A stretch of DNA of 64,000 nt from Nitrospirota bacterium (GCA_021840255.1 JAKBYX010000004.1:62001-126000); one strand, 5' to 3'. Shown: positions 27,546 to 36,834, counted from the first letter of the stretch. Program-made: numbers and translations. Notes: generated from the letters alone by a model not told the origin.

Positions 27546-28688
27546 ATGCCTGAAATAAAGCTCATCCTGAAACCGGCGGCCGGGCATGAAAAATCCCCGG
27601 TTGAAGTGAAGACTTGCTGCGGAGTGCCTGAGCCTGTGCGGGCGGAGTGGGCCACCGGCACTGTCGATACGCCCTCCGGGCCGGTCTGCCGGGTGTCTGC
27701 TACGCTGACGCGCGCCGACAGGTGGGGCGGCTTCAAATGCCGGGTGAGCTCATTCAGGGACAGATACAGTGTCCCCCCCGGGCTTTATGCGGTGGGCGAG
27801 CCTGGTATGGCCTCCGATATCTTTGTGAGCGCCAATTACAAGTTCAGTTTCGATATGTTGAGGTGCGAGCTTTCCGGCATGAGCGCCTGGATACTGGTGC
27901 TGGACACAAAGGGCATAAACGTATGGTGCGCGGCTGGGAAGGGGACCTTCGGGACAGCTGAGCTGGTAAACCGTATTTCCGCCACCGGCCTTCATGTAGT
28001 GGCCCCCAAGGGCCGGCTGATACTGCCTCAACTGGGGGCTCCAGGTGTAAGCGCCAATGAGGTGCGGAAGGAAACGGGGTTCAGGGTCTGTTACGGGCCC
28101 GTCCGGGCCTCCGATATCCCCGCTTATATTGCGGCCGGCCACAAGGCATCCAGGCGGATGAGGGAAGTCCGGTTCGGTCTTGCGGACAGGCTCGTCCTGG
28201 CCCCAATGGAGATCATCCCCGCGATGAAGCGTTACCCGCTTTTTGCGCTTGTGATACTCACTGTTTTTGGTCTTGGCCCGCAGGGCATCATCTTCAGGGA
28301 CGCAGTTTCAGGCGGCCTTCCATTCCTGCTTCTTGGTCTTTTGTCCGTGCTAGCCGGGGCGTTACTGGTCCCTGTGCTTCTGCCGTTCATACCGTTTAGG
28401 TCCTTTGCCGTCAAGGGCTGGCTGGCGGGCGGAGCGGTTTTGCTCGTATGCATAAAAGCTGTTGCCGTATTTGGTCCGATTCCAAGTACGCTCACCTGGG
28501 CGGCATGGATATTTTTCCCGATGGCAAGCTCCTACATTGCCCTTCAGTTCACGGGTTCAACCACCTTCACCTGCGTATCCGGGGTAAAAAAAGAGCTGAA
28601 GGCCGCGCTGCCAGTTTACATCACGGCGGCGGCTGTATCCGCGGCCCTTCTTCTGGCCTACAAACTTCTGTCGTGGGGGGTGATCTAG
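27546..28688 (+). CDS. hgcA: HgcA, corrinoid protein of mercury methylation
   Basis: HgcA carries a methyl-corrinoid and with HgcB converts inorganic Hg(II) to methylmercury. The diagnostic cap-helix motif is NVWCAAGKGTFGT at residues 125-137; Cys128 is the conserved residue that binds cobalt. The first 200 or so residues form the soluble corrinoid-binding domain (CFeSP-like, GLYAVGEPGMASDIFVSANY and on). About five hydrophobic segments follow in residues 225-375 (for example YPLFALVILTVFGLG and YITAAAVSAALLLAYKLL), the family's membrane domain. Length is 380 residues. There is a short gap to hgcB (one base). A TCCG pair near residue 24 is present at the N-terminus. Identification is strong because of the motif, the membrane domain and the hgcB neighbour; hgcA-like proteins lacking the cap motif are the only real alternative and are excluded here. 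Confidence 0.95.
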   Translation: MPEIKLILKPAAGHEKSPVEVKTCCGVPEPVRAEWATGTVDTPSGPVCRVSATLTRADRWGGFKCRVSSFRDRYSVPPGLYAVGEPGMASDIFVSANYKFSFDMLRCELSGMSAWILVLDTKGINVWCAAGKGTFGTAELVNRISATGLHVVAPKGRLILPQLGAPGVSANEVRKETGFRVCYGPVRASDIPAYIAAGHKASRRMREVRFGLADRLVLAPMEIIPAMKRYPLFALVILTVFGLGPQGIIFRDAVSGGLPFLLLGLLSVLAGALLVPVLLPFIPFRSFAVKGWLAGGAVLLVCIKAVAVFGPIPSTLTWAAWIFFPMASSYIALQFTGSTTFTCVSGVKKELKAALPVYITAAAVSAALLLAYKLLSWGVI

Positions 28689-28689
28689 C

Positions 28690-28983
28690 ATGAGATACAT
28701 AACAGGCGGAATCACATTGAAGATGGAGGCTGGTAAATGCACGGGCTGCGGCATGTGCATGGAGGTCTGTCCGCATGAGGTTTTTCGCCTTGAAGAGAGG
28801 CGGGCTGTGATCGCGGCAAGGGACAGGTGCATGGAATGCGGTGCATGCGAAAAGAATTGCGCCCTTGGCGCTCTAAGTGTGAGCAAAGGGGTGGGTTGCG
28901 CCTCAGCGCTTATCGGCAGCATGATCACGGGCGGTCCCCCCACGTGCGGGTGCGGCGACGGCGGAAGCGGGAACTGCTGCTAG
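28690..28983 (+). CDS. hgcB: HgcB, ferredoxin partner of HgcA
   Basis: A 97-residue 2[4Fe-4S] ferredoxin. Cluster motifs are CTGCGMCMEVCP (residues 17-28) and CMECGACEKNCA, the second being typical of HgcB. The C-terminus has another lone Cys (VGCAS), then PPTCGCG and a terminal CC pair, as in known HgcB proteins, thought to help handle Hg(II) or electrons. The start follows the hgcA stop by one base and is probably co-translated. It is thought to reduce the corrinoid cobalt of HgcA. Confidence 0.95.
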   Translation: MRYITGGITLKMEAGKCTGCGMCMEVCPHEVFRLEERRAVIAARDRCMECGACEKNCALGALSVSKGVGCASALIGSMITGGPPTCGCGDGGSGNCC

Positions 28984-29033
28984 AGATTTTTGATTTTTAA
29001 TTTTCAATAAAAGAGGAGGGACTTTTTAAAAAA

Positions 29034-29456
29034 ATGTTCAGAAAAATACTGGTAGCCTTTGATGGATCGTCTAAGGCCTACGATGCATTTGATTACGCGC
29101 TTGAACTGGCGTCAATGAGCAAGCCCGCCTCCGCCTTATTGGTCGTCTCTGTAGTCCAGCCCCCGGAGTCGCTCTATTTGGTAGAGATGAACGATGTGGT
29201 AAACCAGGTGACCGCCAATTATGAAAAACTGCAGGCTGGACTGGTTGAAAAGGCAAAGAAGAAGGACCTGGTTGTCGAGACAAAGGTAGCCATAGGCCAC
29301 CCGGCAGGAAGCATCGTGCGGATAGCTAGGGAAAAGGGCTGCGACCTGATAGTCATGGGCCACAAGGGCAAATCGATGATAGAGGGGCTGATCCTGGGGT
29401 CCGTCTCCAGGAGAGTGGCCGCCGAGGCGCCCTGCTCCGTTACGATAGTCAAGTAA
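29034..29456 (+). CDS. Universal stress protein (UspA family)
   Basis: A 140-residue Usp domain protein. The nucleotide-binding signature is visible at GHKGKSMIEGLILGSVSRRV (G-2X-G-9X-G(S/T) type), and MFRKILVAFDGSSKAYDAFD is the usual N-terminus. GAGGAGGG lies 13 bases before the ATG. It is 50 bases after hgcB and could be co-transcribed with it, but nothing shows a functional link to mercury. ATP-binding type, judging from the Gly-rich motif. Confidence 0.88.
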   Translation: MFRKILVAFDGSSKAYDAFDYALELASMSKPASALLVVSVVQPPESLYLVEMNDVVNQVTANYEKLQAGLVEKAKKKDLVVETKVAIGHPAGSIVRIAREKGCDLIVMGHKGKSMIEGLILGSVSRRVAAEAPCSVTIVK

Positions 29457-29482
29457 GGCTGAAATTAAAAAATCAAAATCGG

Positions 29483-30394
29483 TCAAAAACCTTTCAGGTG
29501 GAGCGCGAACACCACGGCGGAAGCTGCTAGGCAGTATATTCCAAAAAAGTGCCAGCGCCCGCGGGAAAGCCAGTTGGAAAGCCATTTCAGCGCCAATACC
29601 CCTGCGATAAAGCTCATGGCCATGCCAAGGAGGCTGGGGTAAAAGGCCCCCGCCATGCCATGCAGGCCGGCCATCGGGATTTTTTGGTCTTTAAATACCC
29701 GCCATACCTCCCTTGCGACGACAGGAGGGGTCAGCACCACGGCCAGGGCGAAACTGAACTCTTCGGCCCGGTCCTTAGCCATCCCCAGGAGCATGCCCGC
29801 TGAGATAGTCGCTCCGGAGCGCGAAAATCCCCTGAAAGGCAGGCACAGGCCCTGGATGATCCCTATGAAGGAAGACCCTTTAAGGTCCACGGAGGAATCC
29901 ATGTGTTCGCCATGGACCTCAGTTCCCATCGAAAGTTCTTTTTTAGGGGAGGCGGGAAGGGGGCGCGCTTTCCATTGGGAATAAATGATCATGACGCCCA
30001 CCGCGGCAAGCGCGGCCGCTATGATATTTAAGTTGCCGAAAATCATTTCTATCTGGGCGTGAGCCACGCCCCGCAGGAAAAACTTTTCTATCACGGATTT
30101 GAGGGCCAGCCCCACCACTCCGGTAAAGAAAGTGGCTGCCGCGATAAGCTTGAGCGAGTTAATGAAGACCTTTCGGGAAGCGAAAAATCCTGCCTTCCAG
30201 GAGTCCCAGAAATAATATATGACGGCAAACATCGTTCCGGTATGGAGCATTACAAGAAGAAGGGTCATTTGAGGGCTGGTAGGGTTAAGCCCCATCAATT
30301 TTTCGGCCACGATGACGTGCGCGGAACTGGAGACCGGCAACAGCTCCGCCGCCCCCTGGACCGCGGCAAGCACGAGTATCTTCAATAACAGCAT
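29483..30394 (-). CDS. uppP: Undecaprenyl-diphosphatase
   Basis: BacA/UppP dephosphorylates undecaprenyl diphosphate to recycle the lipid carrier for peptidoglycan and O-antigen. Both family motifs are present: ELLPVSSSAHVIVAEKLMG (active-site EVSSSAH-like segment) and FRGFSRSGATISAGMLLG. Many transmembrane helices. The 303-residue length exceeds the usual 260-280 because of an insert at about residues 145-180 (KARPLPASPKKELSMGTEVH), a charged loop. Convergent with uspA, divergent from pstS. Confidence 0.9.
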   Translation of the reverse strand: MLLLKILVLAAVQGAAELLPVSSSAHVIVAEKLMGLNPTSPQMTLLLVMLHTGTMFAVIYYFWDSWKAGFFASRKVFINSLKLIAAATFFTGVVGLALKSVIEKFFLRGVAHAQIEMIFGNLNIIAAALAAVGVMIIYSQWKARPLPASPKKELSMGTEVHGEHMDSSVDLKGSSFIGIIQGLCLPFRGFSRSGATISAGMLLGMAKDRAEEFSFALAVVLTPPVVAREVWRVFKDQKIPMAGLHGMAGAFYPSLLGMAMSFIAGVLALKWLSNWLSRGRWHFFGIYCLAASAVVFALHLKGF

Positions 30395-30609
30395 CTTAAT
30401 TCACACGCGTCCTTTCGTTCATATTGCCCGCATTTCTGAAGAAGGATCAATTTTTTCAGAAGACAGGGATCAATCCCTGAAGATAACATCTTTGATAGCG
30501 TATTATCAAACGGATTTAAAGGCGTTAAAAAAGAAAAATTCCGCTGCCAAGGGATCAATAATATGATAAAAGTATTCCTGTGATGGCTGCAAAGAACACT
30601 TAATCCTAG

Positions 30610-30645
30610 TGTAACACTGATGTAATAGAACCAGTTTAATATAAT
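30610..30645 (+). promoter_or_regulatory. Candidate Pho box and pstS promoter
   Basis: Two direct repeats TGTAAC (30610-30615) and TGTAAT (30621-30626) with the 11-base period of PhoB sites, then TATAAT at 30640-30645. The repeats occupy the -35 zone, as in Pho promoters. Confidence 0.5.
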
Positions 30646-30676
30646 TTAAATTTCAATTCCACAAGGAGGTTTTCAG

Positions 30677-31693
30677 ATGATGAAGCGTTTTCTGGCGTTG
30701 TTACTGGTTTTAAGCGCGGTTTTTGCCTTCGGGCTGGCTCAGGCGGACCAGACCCTGAATGGGGCGGGCTCAACCTTTGCCTATCCGATCTATTCGGCCT
30801 GGGCGTATGATTACAGCAAGGTGGCCGGGGTAAAACTCAATTACCAGTCGATAGGTTCAGGCGGCGGCATTCAGCAGATCACCAACAAGACTGTCGATTT
30901 CGGCGCATCGGATGCGCCCCTTACTCCCGCGGAGCTCAGGCAGAAGCATTTCCTTCAGTTTCCGACCGTCATCGGTGGCGTTGTGCCGGTAGTTAATATT
31001 CCCGGCGTGAAGGCCGGCCAGATGAAGATGGATTCAGATGTCCTTGCCGGCATCTATTTGGGCGCTATCAAGTTCTGGGATGACGCCAGGATAAAAGCCC
31101 TGAACCCGGGGCTCAGGCTCCCTCATCATGTGATCACGTGCATCCACAGGTCTGAAGGCTCCGGTACCACCGCGATATTCACCACGTATCTGAGCGCCGT
31201 ATCTCCTGAATGGAAGTCCAGGGTCGGTGCGGGTGTGGCTGTAAAGTGGCCCGCCGGCGTCGGCGCCAAGGGCAGTGAGGGCGTTGCCAATTACGTCAGA
31301 AGGATACAGTATTCCATAGGATATGTGGAGTTTGCCTACATCCTTCAGGAACACATGGCTGATGTGCTTATGAAGAACAAGGCGGGGGCCTACGCGTCTC
31401 CCACGATCCAGGCCTTCAAGGACGCGGCCGCAAAAGCGGACTTCAGCCCCGCCAAAGACTTTTACCTGTGGCTCGTAAACGCGCCTGGCAAGACCTCCTG
31501 GCCTATAGCCGGCGCGACTTTCATCCTGCTTTCCAAAGACCTTCCGGCATCCAATGTGAAGGTATGCAAGTTTTTTGACTGGGCCTATAAAAATGGCGAC
31601 GCGGCCGCCATCAGGCTTGCCTACGTGCCCCTTCCCACTTCGCTGAAGAACAAGATAAGGGGATATCTGAGGCACAACGGAATAAAGTTTTAG
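30677..31693 (+). CDS. pstS: Phosphate ABC transporter substrate-binding protein
   Basis: A periplasmic phosphate-binding protein. The signal peptide MMKRFLALLLVLSAVFAFGLAQA is followed by LNGAGSTFAYPIYSAWA, with the phosphate-site GSGGGIQQI and FGASDAPLTP. STFAYP-like and SEGSGTTAIF segments contact phosphate in the family. Length is 338 residues. AAGGAGG is seven bases before the ATG. pstC, pstA, pstB and phoU are not in the window, so this is an orphan copy or the transporter is elsewhere. Regulation by phosphate is suggested by the Pho-box-like repeats upstream and by a strong terminator after the gene. Confidence 0.93.
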   Translation: MMKRFLALLLVLSAVFAFGLAQADQTLNGAGSTFAYPIYSAWAYDYSKVAGVKLNYQSIGSGGGIQQITNKTVDFGASDAPLTPAELRQKHFLQFPTVIGGVVPVVNIPGVKAGQMKMDSDVLAGIYLGAIKFWDDARIKALNPGLRLPHHVITCIHRSEGSGTTAIFTTYLSAVSPEWKSRVGAGVAVKWPAGVGAKGSEGVANYVRRIQYSIGYVEFAYILQEHMADVLMKNKAGAYASPTIQAFKDAAAKADFSPAKDFYLWLVNAPGKTSWPIAGATFILLSKDLPASNVKVCKFFDWAYKNGDAAAIRLAYVPLPTSLKNKIRGYLRHNGIKF

Positions 31694-31728
31694 TATAAAA
31701 AAGGAAAAAGTCCTTCTCATCCTACGCT

Positions 31729-31756
31729 GAGGGGCCCGAAAGGCCCCTCTTTTTTA
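31729..31756 (+). terminator. Intrinsic terminator of pstS
   Basis: GAGGGGCC (31729-31736) pairs with GGCCCCTC (31742-31749) around a 5-base loop, followed by a T-run to 31755. Eight perfect base pairs. Confidence 0.9.
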
Positions 31757-31893
31757 TGATGAAAATCCGGCTCCCGCATTTAATCAAAAAACCTGGCCCA
31801 TTGCCAAAAAAAACTGATTGCCGAAGGGTGACGCGCCCGCTCCCGCTCACGCCCGGTTTGTTTGCGTCCGGCCGCTAATTCACGAAGGAATAT

Positions 31894-33144
31894 CTAATTG
31901 GAGAAAGGATATCCAAGGCCCACGAACACTGCCGGGCCCTCGTTGCCGAAACCCACATCTATTCTCCCTACTATGTTGGGCGGTACCGTGGCCCTGAAAC
32001 CCAGCCCCGGGTTTATTTTGAAGCCCTTTGTGGAAATGCTGTAAAGCGAGCTCATGACGTTGCCCACATCCAGAAAAGGCGCTAGCTCCCACCTTGTGTT
32101 CACGTTGAAGACGCTGCGCGTAAAGAGCCTTATCCTCTCTTCAAAGTTAAACAATACATAGCTTTTATCTATGAACCTGTTGTCACCGTAGCCGCGAAGG
32201 GTGTCCTCTCCGCCCAGGATGGAGCGCTCCAGGAAGGGCACGCTGTTTCCGATCGTCTGGTCATAAGACGCCCTGAGCAGGGTTACATACCTCTCCTTTG
32301 AAGCCGGCATGTAATCCTTGGCCTCAAGGAAATAATGGAAGAAATTCGCGCTGCTGCCCAGGGCTTTGCCGCTCCATTCGGCGGTGGCTTTGGAATAAAA
32401 ACCGGCCGTGGGCATCTCGCGGGAATTAAGGGTGCTGTAGATAAGGGAAAAGCGCTGGGCGTGCGTCCTGAAACCGTTAATTCCAGGGACCTCCTCAGGG
32501 GTGAAGACGTCCTGTATGAAAGGAAGTGAAAGGACGGCTCCATGCGTTATCGTGACCCGCCTTAACCTGTCGCCCAGGGAAATATAGAAATCGGGCAGGA
32601 CGTCGAAGGTAGCCGAGAAATCGAACCCAGCCTCCTGGTCCCCGTAGTTTGTCTGGTTTCGAAGCGCACTGCTGGACTGGAAACCAAAGAACCTGGAGGA
32701 CCCGTTGTTAAAGTAATAGACGTACGCGTTCAATCCAACCCCTTTTACAAGGTGGTCCATGTCCCTGAACGTGAGTTCGTAATCGAAATTTACGTGCTGG
32801 GATCTGGATATGTTTGCCTCCCAGCTCTGACCGTCCCGGGGGTAAAAGGCCCCGTAGAAGGTCTCTGTGGCGCCATAATAGCTGTTGTAGTTTACCTGGG
32901 GGGCAAAAAGCGTCCTTACCCCGCCTTTTTTGTCGTAAATAAGAAATGCGCCCAGCACGCCGGACGTAAGGCCCTCATTAGGGTCTGTGGAGATGGCGGG
33001 CAGGGGAATGGATACGACCTTTACAGGGTCGCCGTAATCCTTGGTTGTAAACAGGGGCAGGTCTTTCCTTGGCATCATCGTTGTGCAGGCGGTGCACGAG
33101 ATGACCACGGAGATCAGGGTAAAAAATATTTTTCTTTTTACCAT
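31894..33144 (-). CDS. Omp85-superfamily surface-antigen barrel lipoprotein candidate
   Basis: An outer-membrane beta-barrel of 416 residues. A signal sequence ends in a lipobox-like VISC (Cys17) or CTAC (Cys20). The remainder is strand-rich with alternating aromatic residues; ILGGEDTLRGYGDNRFID includes the RGF/Y-type motif of the loop 6 lid of Omp85 proteins, and the chain ends with PFSN, near the aromatic end of barrels. POTRA domains of BamA or TamA are not seen, so it resembles POTRA-less Omp85 proteins of the surface-antigen D15 class. It could be a translocation pore or lipid-related outer-membrane protein. Confidence 0.7.
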   Translation of the reverse strand: MVKRKIFFTLISVVISCTACTTMMPRKDLPLFTTKDYGDPVKVVSIPLPAISTDPNEGLTSGVLGAFLIYDKKGGVRTLFAPQVNYNSYYGATETFYGAFYPRDGQSWEANISRSQHVNFDYELTFRDMDHLVKGVGLNAYVYYFNNGSSRFFGFQSSSALRNQTNYGDQEAGFDFSATFDVLPDFYISLGDRLRRVTITHGAVLSLPFIQDVFTPEEVPGINGFRTHAQRFSLIYSTLNSREMPTAGFYSKATAEWSGKALGSSANFFHYFLEAKDYMPASKERYVTLLRASYDQTIGNSVPFLERSILGGEDTLRGYGDNRFIDKSYVLFNFEERIRLFTRSVFNVNTRWELAPFLDVGNVMSSLYSISTKGFKINPGLGFRATVPPNIVGRIDVGFGNEGPAVFVGLGYPFSN

Positions 33145-33246
33145 CGGGGACAGTTCTTTTTTAAAGTTTATGTTTAAAGCATTGATTATAAATCTTCCCG
33201 ATGGTAAATGGGTAGGTAAAGCGGGGAGGCTTAACGGCTCACAACA

Positions 33247-34929
33247 CTAGGCCCTGCTGCCCGCTGTCTGCAGGGCATCGTCTATGATGCCTTGTGCCTC
33301 TTCAAGTATCCGGCGAAGGTGCTCCTGCCCCAGGAAGCTCTCGGCATATATCTTGTAGATGTTTTCAGTCCCGGAGGGGCGGGCGGCGAACCACCCGTTT
33401 TTGGCCTCCACCTTGAGTCCCCCGATGGGCTCGTTATTGCCCGGTGCGCGGGTCAGGATATCCTGTATCTTTTCGCCCGCAAGTGTAGTGGAGGTCACAT
33501 GTTCGGGCGAGAGTTTTTTCAGGATGTTTTTTTGTTCAGGAGTTGCCGGCGCATCGATGCGGTCGTAAACGGGGTCCCCGAATTCGCTTGCAAGCTCCTG
33601 GTATAGTTCTCCGGTATCCTTGCCCATCCGGGCCCTTATCTCCGCGGCAAGCAGGGCAGGGATGATCCCGTCTTTGTCCGTTGACCATACAGTGCCGTTC
33701 CGGCGCAGAAAAGAGGCCCCCGCGCTCTCCTCTCCCGCAAAACCCAGCGCACCGGTGAGGAGGCCGTCAACAAACCATTTGAAGCCGACCGGCGTCTCGT
33801 AAAGGTCCCTTCCAAGTTTCCGTGCGGCGTGGTCTATCATCCGGCTGCTCACAAGTGTCTTCCCGACCGATGCCGAGGAGGGCCATCCCGGCCTGTTTTT
33901 AAATAAGTAATATACTGACGCGGCAAGGTAATGGTTTGGAGGAAGAAGGCCCGCGCTCCTGGTGACGACCCCGTGGCGGTCATGGTCCGTGTCGCTTGCA
34001 AATGCGGCATCGAAGCTGTCCTTGAGCCCTATAAGCCTCTGCATGGCATAGGGTGACGACGGGTCCATCCGGATCTTGCCGTCCCAATCGACGGTCATGA
34101 AACGGAAGGTGGGGTCCACGACGTCATTGACGACGGTCAGGTCCAGGGAAAAGCGGCTTGCGATATGCCCCCAATAGTGTACCCCTGCCCCGCCAAGGGG
34201 GTCCACCCCGAGGTGGATCTTTGCCCCCCGGATCGCGTCCATGTCTATCACGTTGCCAAGGTCTCCAGCGTAGGCGCTCATATAATCGTGCCGGTGAGTT
34301 GTTGCTGCCCGCAAAGCCTTTTCATAAGGCAGCCTTTTTATGTCTTTAAGGCCGTTTTCCATAAACCCGTTCGCCCTGGTTTCTATCCAGCCGGTTATGG
34401 AGGGTTCCGCGGGTCCTCCATGCGGGGGGTTGTATTTGAATCCCCCGCTTTCGGGCGGGTTATGGGAGGGTGTTATGACAATGCCATCCGCAAGCCCGGA
34501 CTTCCTGCCCCGGTTATATGTGAGGATCGCATGGGAGACGGCAGGGGTAGGCGTGTATTCGCCGCCCTCGGATATCATGACCTCCACTCCGTTTGCTGCC
34601 AGCACCTCCAGCGCGCTGGTAAAAGCCGGAAAGGAGAGCGCGTGGGTGTCCGCGCCCAGAAAAAGCGGGCCCTCCGTTTTTTGCTCTTTCCGGAAAAGAC
34701 AGATGGCCTGCGTTATCGCCAGTATGTGCCCTTCATTGAAAGTCCTGTCCAGCGAGGAGCCACGGTGGCCCGAGGTGCCAAATGATACCCTCTGGCCTGT
34801 CTCCCCGGGATCGGGCTGCCCGGTGTAGTAAGCCGTGACAAGACGGGGAATGTCCGCCAGCATGTAAGCGGGGGCCGGCTTGCCGGCAAGAGGACTGACC
34901 CTTGGTTCACTCACAATAAAATCCCTCAC
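33247..34929 (-). CDS. pgm: Phosphoglucomutase, alpha-D-glucose specific
   Basis: Interconverts glucose 1-phosphate and glucose 6-phosphate for surface-sugar and storage-polymer synthesis. VSFGTSGHRGSSLDRTFNEG is the N-terminal motif; ITPSHNPPESGGFKYNPPHG contains the phosphoserine (SHN); the metal loop DTDHDRHG and the sugar loop GEESAG follow, with RPSGTEN at the C-terminus. Length is 560 residues, slightly longer than the E. coli 546. Upstream (34930-35283) is a gene-free gap of about 350 bases with AT-rich stretches and the rng promoter. Confidence 0.95.
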   Translation of the reverse strand: MRDFIVSEPRVSPLAGKPAPAYMLADIPRLVTAYYTGQPDPGETGQRVSFGTSGHRGSSLDRTFNEGHILAITQAICLFRKEQKTEGPLFLGADTHALSFPAFTSALEVLAANGVEVMISEGGEYTPTPAVSHAILTYNRGRKSGLADGIVITPSHNPPESGGFKYNPPHGGPAEPSITGWIETRANGFMENGLKDIKRLPYEKALRAATTHRHDYMSAYAGDLGNVIDMDAIRGAKIHLGVDPLGGAGVHYWGHIASRFSLDLTVVNDVVDPTFRFMTVDWDGKIRMDPSSPYAMQRLIGLKDSFDAAFASDTDHDRHGVVTRSAGLLPPNHYLAASVYYLFKNRPGWPSSASVGKTLVSSRMIDHAARKLGRDLYETPVGFKWFVDGLLTGALGFAGEESAGASFLRRNGTVWSTDKDGIIPALLAAEIRARMGKDTGELYQELASEFGDPVYDRIDAPATPEQKNILKKLSPEHVTSTTLAGEKIQDILTRAPGNNEPIGGLKVEAKNGWFAARPSGTENIYKIYAESFLGQEHLRRILEEAQGIIDDALQTAGSRA

Positions 34930-35265
34930 TCACAATAGGACCCTTCCCGCTCAAAAAGAACACCTCCCGGTTAAATTGAAAAAGTTTTATTTTTTATGAA
35001 AATTCTTGCCATTTTTTTCAGCCGGAACGGCAAAAACGCGCAGCCTTTTTTCGCGTCTGGTTCAATTATAGACCAGTTTTTCTTTTTTCAAAAATTAATT
35101 TTTTGTTAAATGGAAAGCGAAGTGAGACCGAAGGTAAGTGAGCGAAATACGGAAAATAAAAAGTTCCCTGCATTCGATTCCCGAAGGGAATAAAACTCTC
35201 CCGCTGTTTTCTGCCCTGCGCGGCATCCGGAAAGTGATAAAAAATGAAGGTGTTGGAAAAATATC

Positions 35266-35274
35266 TGTTATAAT
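35266..35274 (+). promoter_or_regulatory. Extended -10 promoter of rng
   Basis: TGT-TATAAT, matching the extended -10 pattern TGnTATAAT; no good -35. The ATG at 35284 is nine bases downstream with no SD between. The rest of the 34930-35283 gap is AT-rich and has no gene. Confidence 0.5.
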
Positions 35275-35283
35275 AACAAGTTA

Positions 35284-36834
35284 ATGGCTAAGAAAATTCT
35301 GATAGACGCTAAATATCCCGAGGAAAAGCGGGTTGCCATCATTGAGGGAGACCGCCTGGTAGACTTCTATGTGGAGCTGGCCGCGAAGGAACACCTGAGG
35401 GGCAACATCTACAAGGGGCGCATTGCAAGGGTAGAGCCTTCCCTTCAGGCCGTTTTTGTGGATTTCGGCCAGAAGAAGCATGGTTTTCTTCAGGTCCGCG
35501 AGATAATGCCCGAGTATTTCAATTCTGACGGCGGCAAGGGTAAGAAGGGCCGCATCCAGGAAATTTTCCAAAAAGGGCAGGAACTCATTGTCCAGGTCGA
35601 AAAGGACGAAAGGGAGACAAAAGGCGCGAGCCTGACCACATATATATCCCTTCCCGGCAGGTATATAGTCATGATGCCCGGCCAGGAAAGGGTAGGGATA
35701 TCAAGAAAGATAGGCGACAACAGGGACCGGGACCGCATGAAGGAGATCTTCGCCAAGCTCCAGCTGCCGGAGAAGATGGGTTTTATCGTGCGGACGGCGG
35801 GCATTGACAAGACGGCCGAGGACCTGTCCAATGACCTTAAATACCTGAACAAGCTCTGGGCGGAGATACAGAAGGAGGCCGGCAAGCAGAAGGCCCCCGC
35901 GCTCATCTACAAGGAACAGGACATAGCGATAAGGACGGTGAGGGACTATCTCACATCTGATGTGGACGAGGTGCTTGTTGACGACCAGGAGACAGTCCGG
36001 AACATAAAATCGTTCCTCAGGCGCACGCTGCCCGGCCGCAAGATAAATGTAAAATATTATAAGGAAAAAAGGCCCATCTTCGACCTGCACAACCTGGAGG
36101 AACAGATCGCGGGTATCAGCGACCGGTTTGTTCATCTGCCCTCGAAGGGGTATCTCGTTTTCGACAGGGCGGAGGCACTGACCGCCATAGACGTCAATTC
36201 GGGCAGAAGCAGGAAAGAAAAGAACATAGAGCAGACCGCCCTGAGGACGAACCTTGAGGCCGCCGACGAGGTTGCAAGGCAGCTCAGGCTGAGGGACATA
36301 GGGGGGCTGGTGGTAATAGATTTCATAGATATGGAATCCGGCAAGAACAGGAGACAGGTCGAGACCAGGCTGAAAACGGCCCTGCTTGCCGACAAGGCCC
36401 ATACCGATATAACCGGGATATCCAGGTTTGGCATAGTTGAGATGACAAGGGAGCGGATGCGGACTGCCTATTTCGAATCAACCTACAAAAGATGTCCGAA
36501 TTGCGATGGGGAAGGCGTCCTTAAAACGGATGAGGTTTTGGCGCTTACCGCCTACAGGGACATCCATATACAGGCCTCAAGGGGCGGCCTTAAGTCCATT
36601 GACTGCCGTCTCCCCGTGATCAGCGCCAATTACCTCCTGAACTCGAAAAGAGACGGGATAGTGAAGATGGAGAAGGACTTCAAGGTAAAGATAAGCATTG
36701 CCGGGGAGCCCTCGATTCTGCCTGGCCAGTATGAGATATCATCAGAGAAAGCCAAGGTGATAGAGGCCGAAAAACCGGAAAAAGTGGAAGAAAAAGAGGA
36801 AAAACCCGAAGAGAGACCGGCTATAGAGAGTTAG
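35284..36834 (+). CDS. rng: Ribonuclease E/G family protein
   Basis: An endoribonuclease for 16S rRNA 5' end maturation or mRNA decay. The S1 domain GNIYKGRIARVEPSLQAVFVDFGQKKHGFL is visible at residues 37-66. FVRTAG-type and RLRDIGGLVVIDFIDM (DNase-like site) segments follow, and CPNCDGEG is the zinc link. The C-terminal 40 residues are charged (PEKVEEKEEKPEERP). 516 residues is RNase G size; RNase E tails are longer. No ribosome-binding site precedes the ATG. Confidence 0.93.
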   Translation: MAKKILIDAKYPEEKRVAIIEGDRLVDFYVELAAKEHLRGNIYKGRIARVEPSLQAVFVDFGQKKHGFLQVREIMPEYFNSDGGKGKKGRIQEIFQKGQELIVQVEKDERETKGASLTTYISLPGRYIVMMPGQERVGISRKIGDNRDRDRMKEIFAKLQLPEKMGFIVRTAGIDKTAEDLSNDLKYLNKLWAEIQKEAGKQKAPALIYKEQDIAIRTVRDYLTSDVDEVLVDDQETVRNIKSFLRRTLPGRKINVKYYKEKRPIFDLHNLEEQIAGISDRFVHLPSKGYLVFDRAEALTAIDVNSGRSRKEKNIEQTALRTNLEAADEVARQLRLRDIGGLVVIDFIDMESGKNRRQVETRLKTALLADKAHTDITGISRFGIVEMTRERMRTAYFESTYKRCPNCDGEGVLKTDEVLALTAYRDIHIQASRGGLKSIDCRLPVISANYLLNSKRDGIVKMEKDFKVKISIAGEPSILPGQYEISSEKAKVIEAEKPEKVEEKEEKPEERPAIES

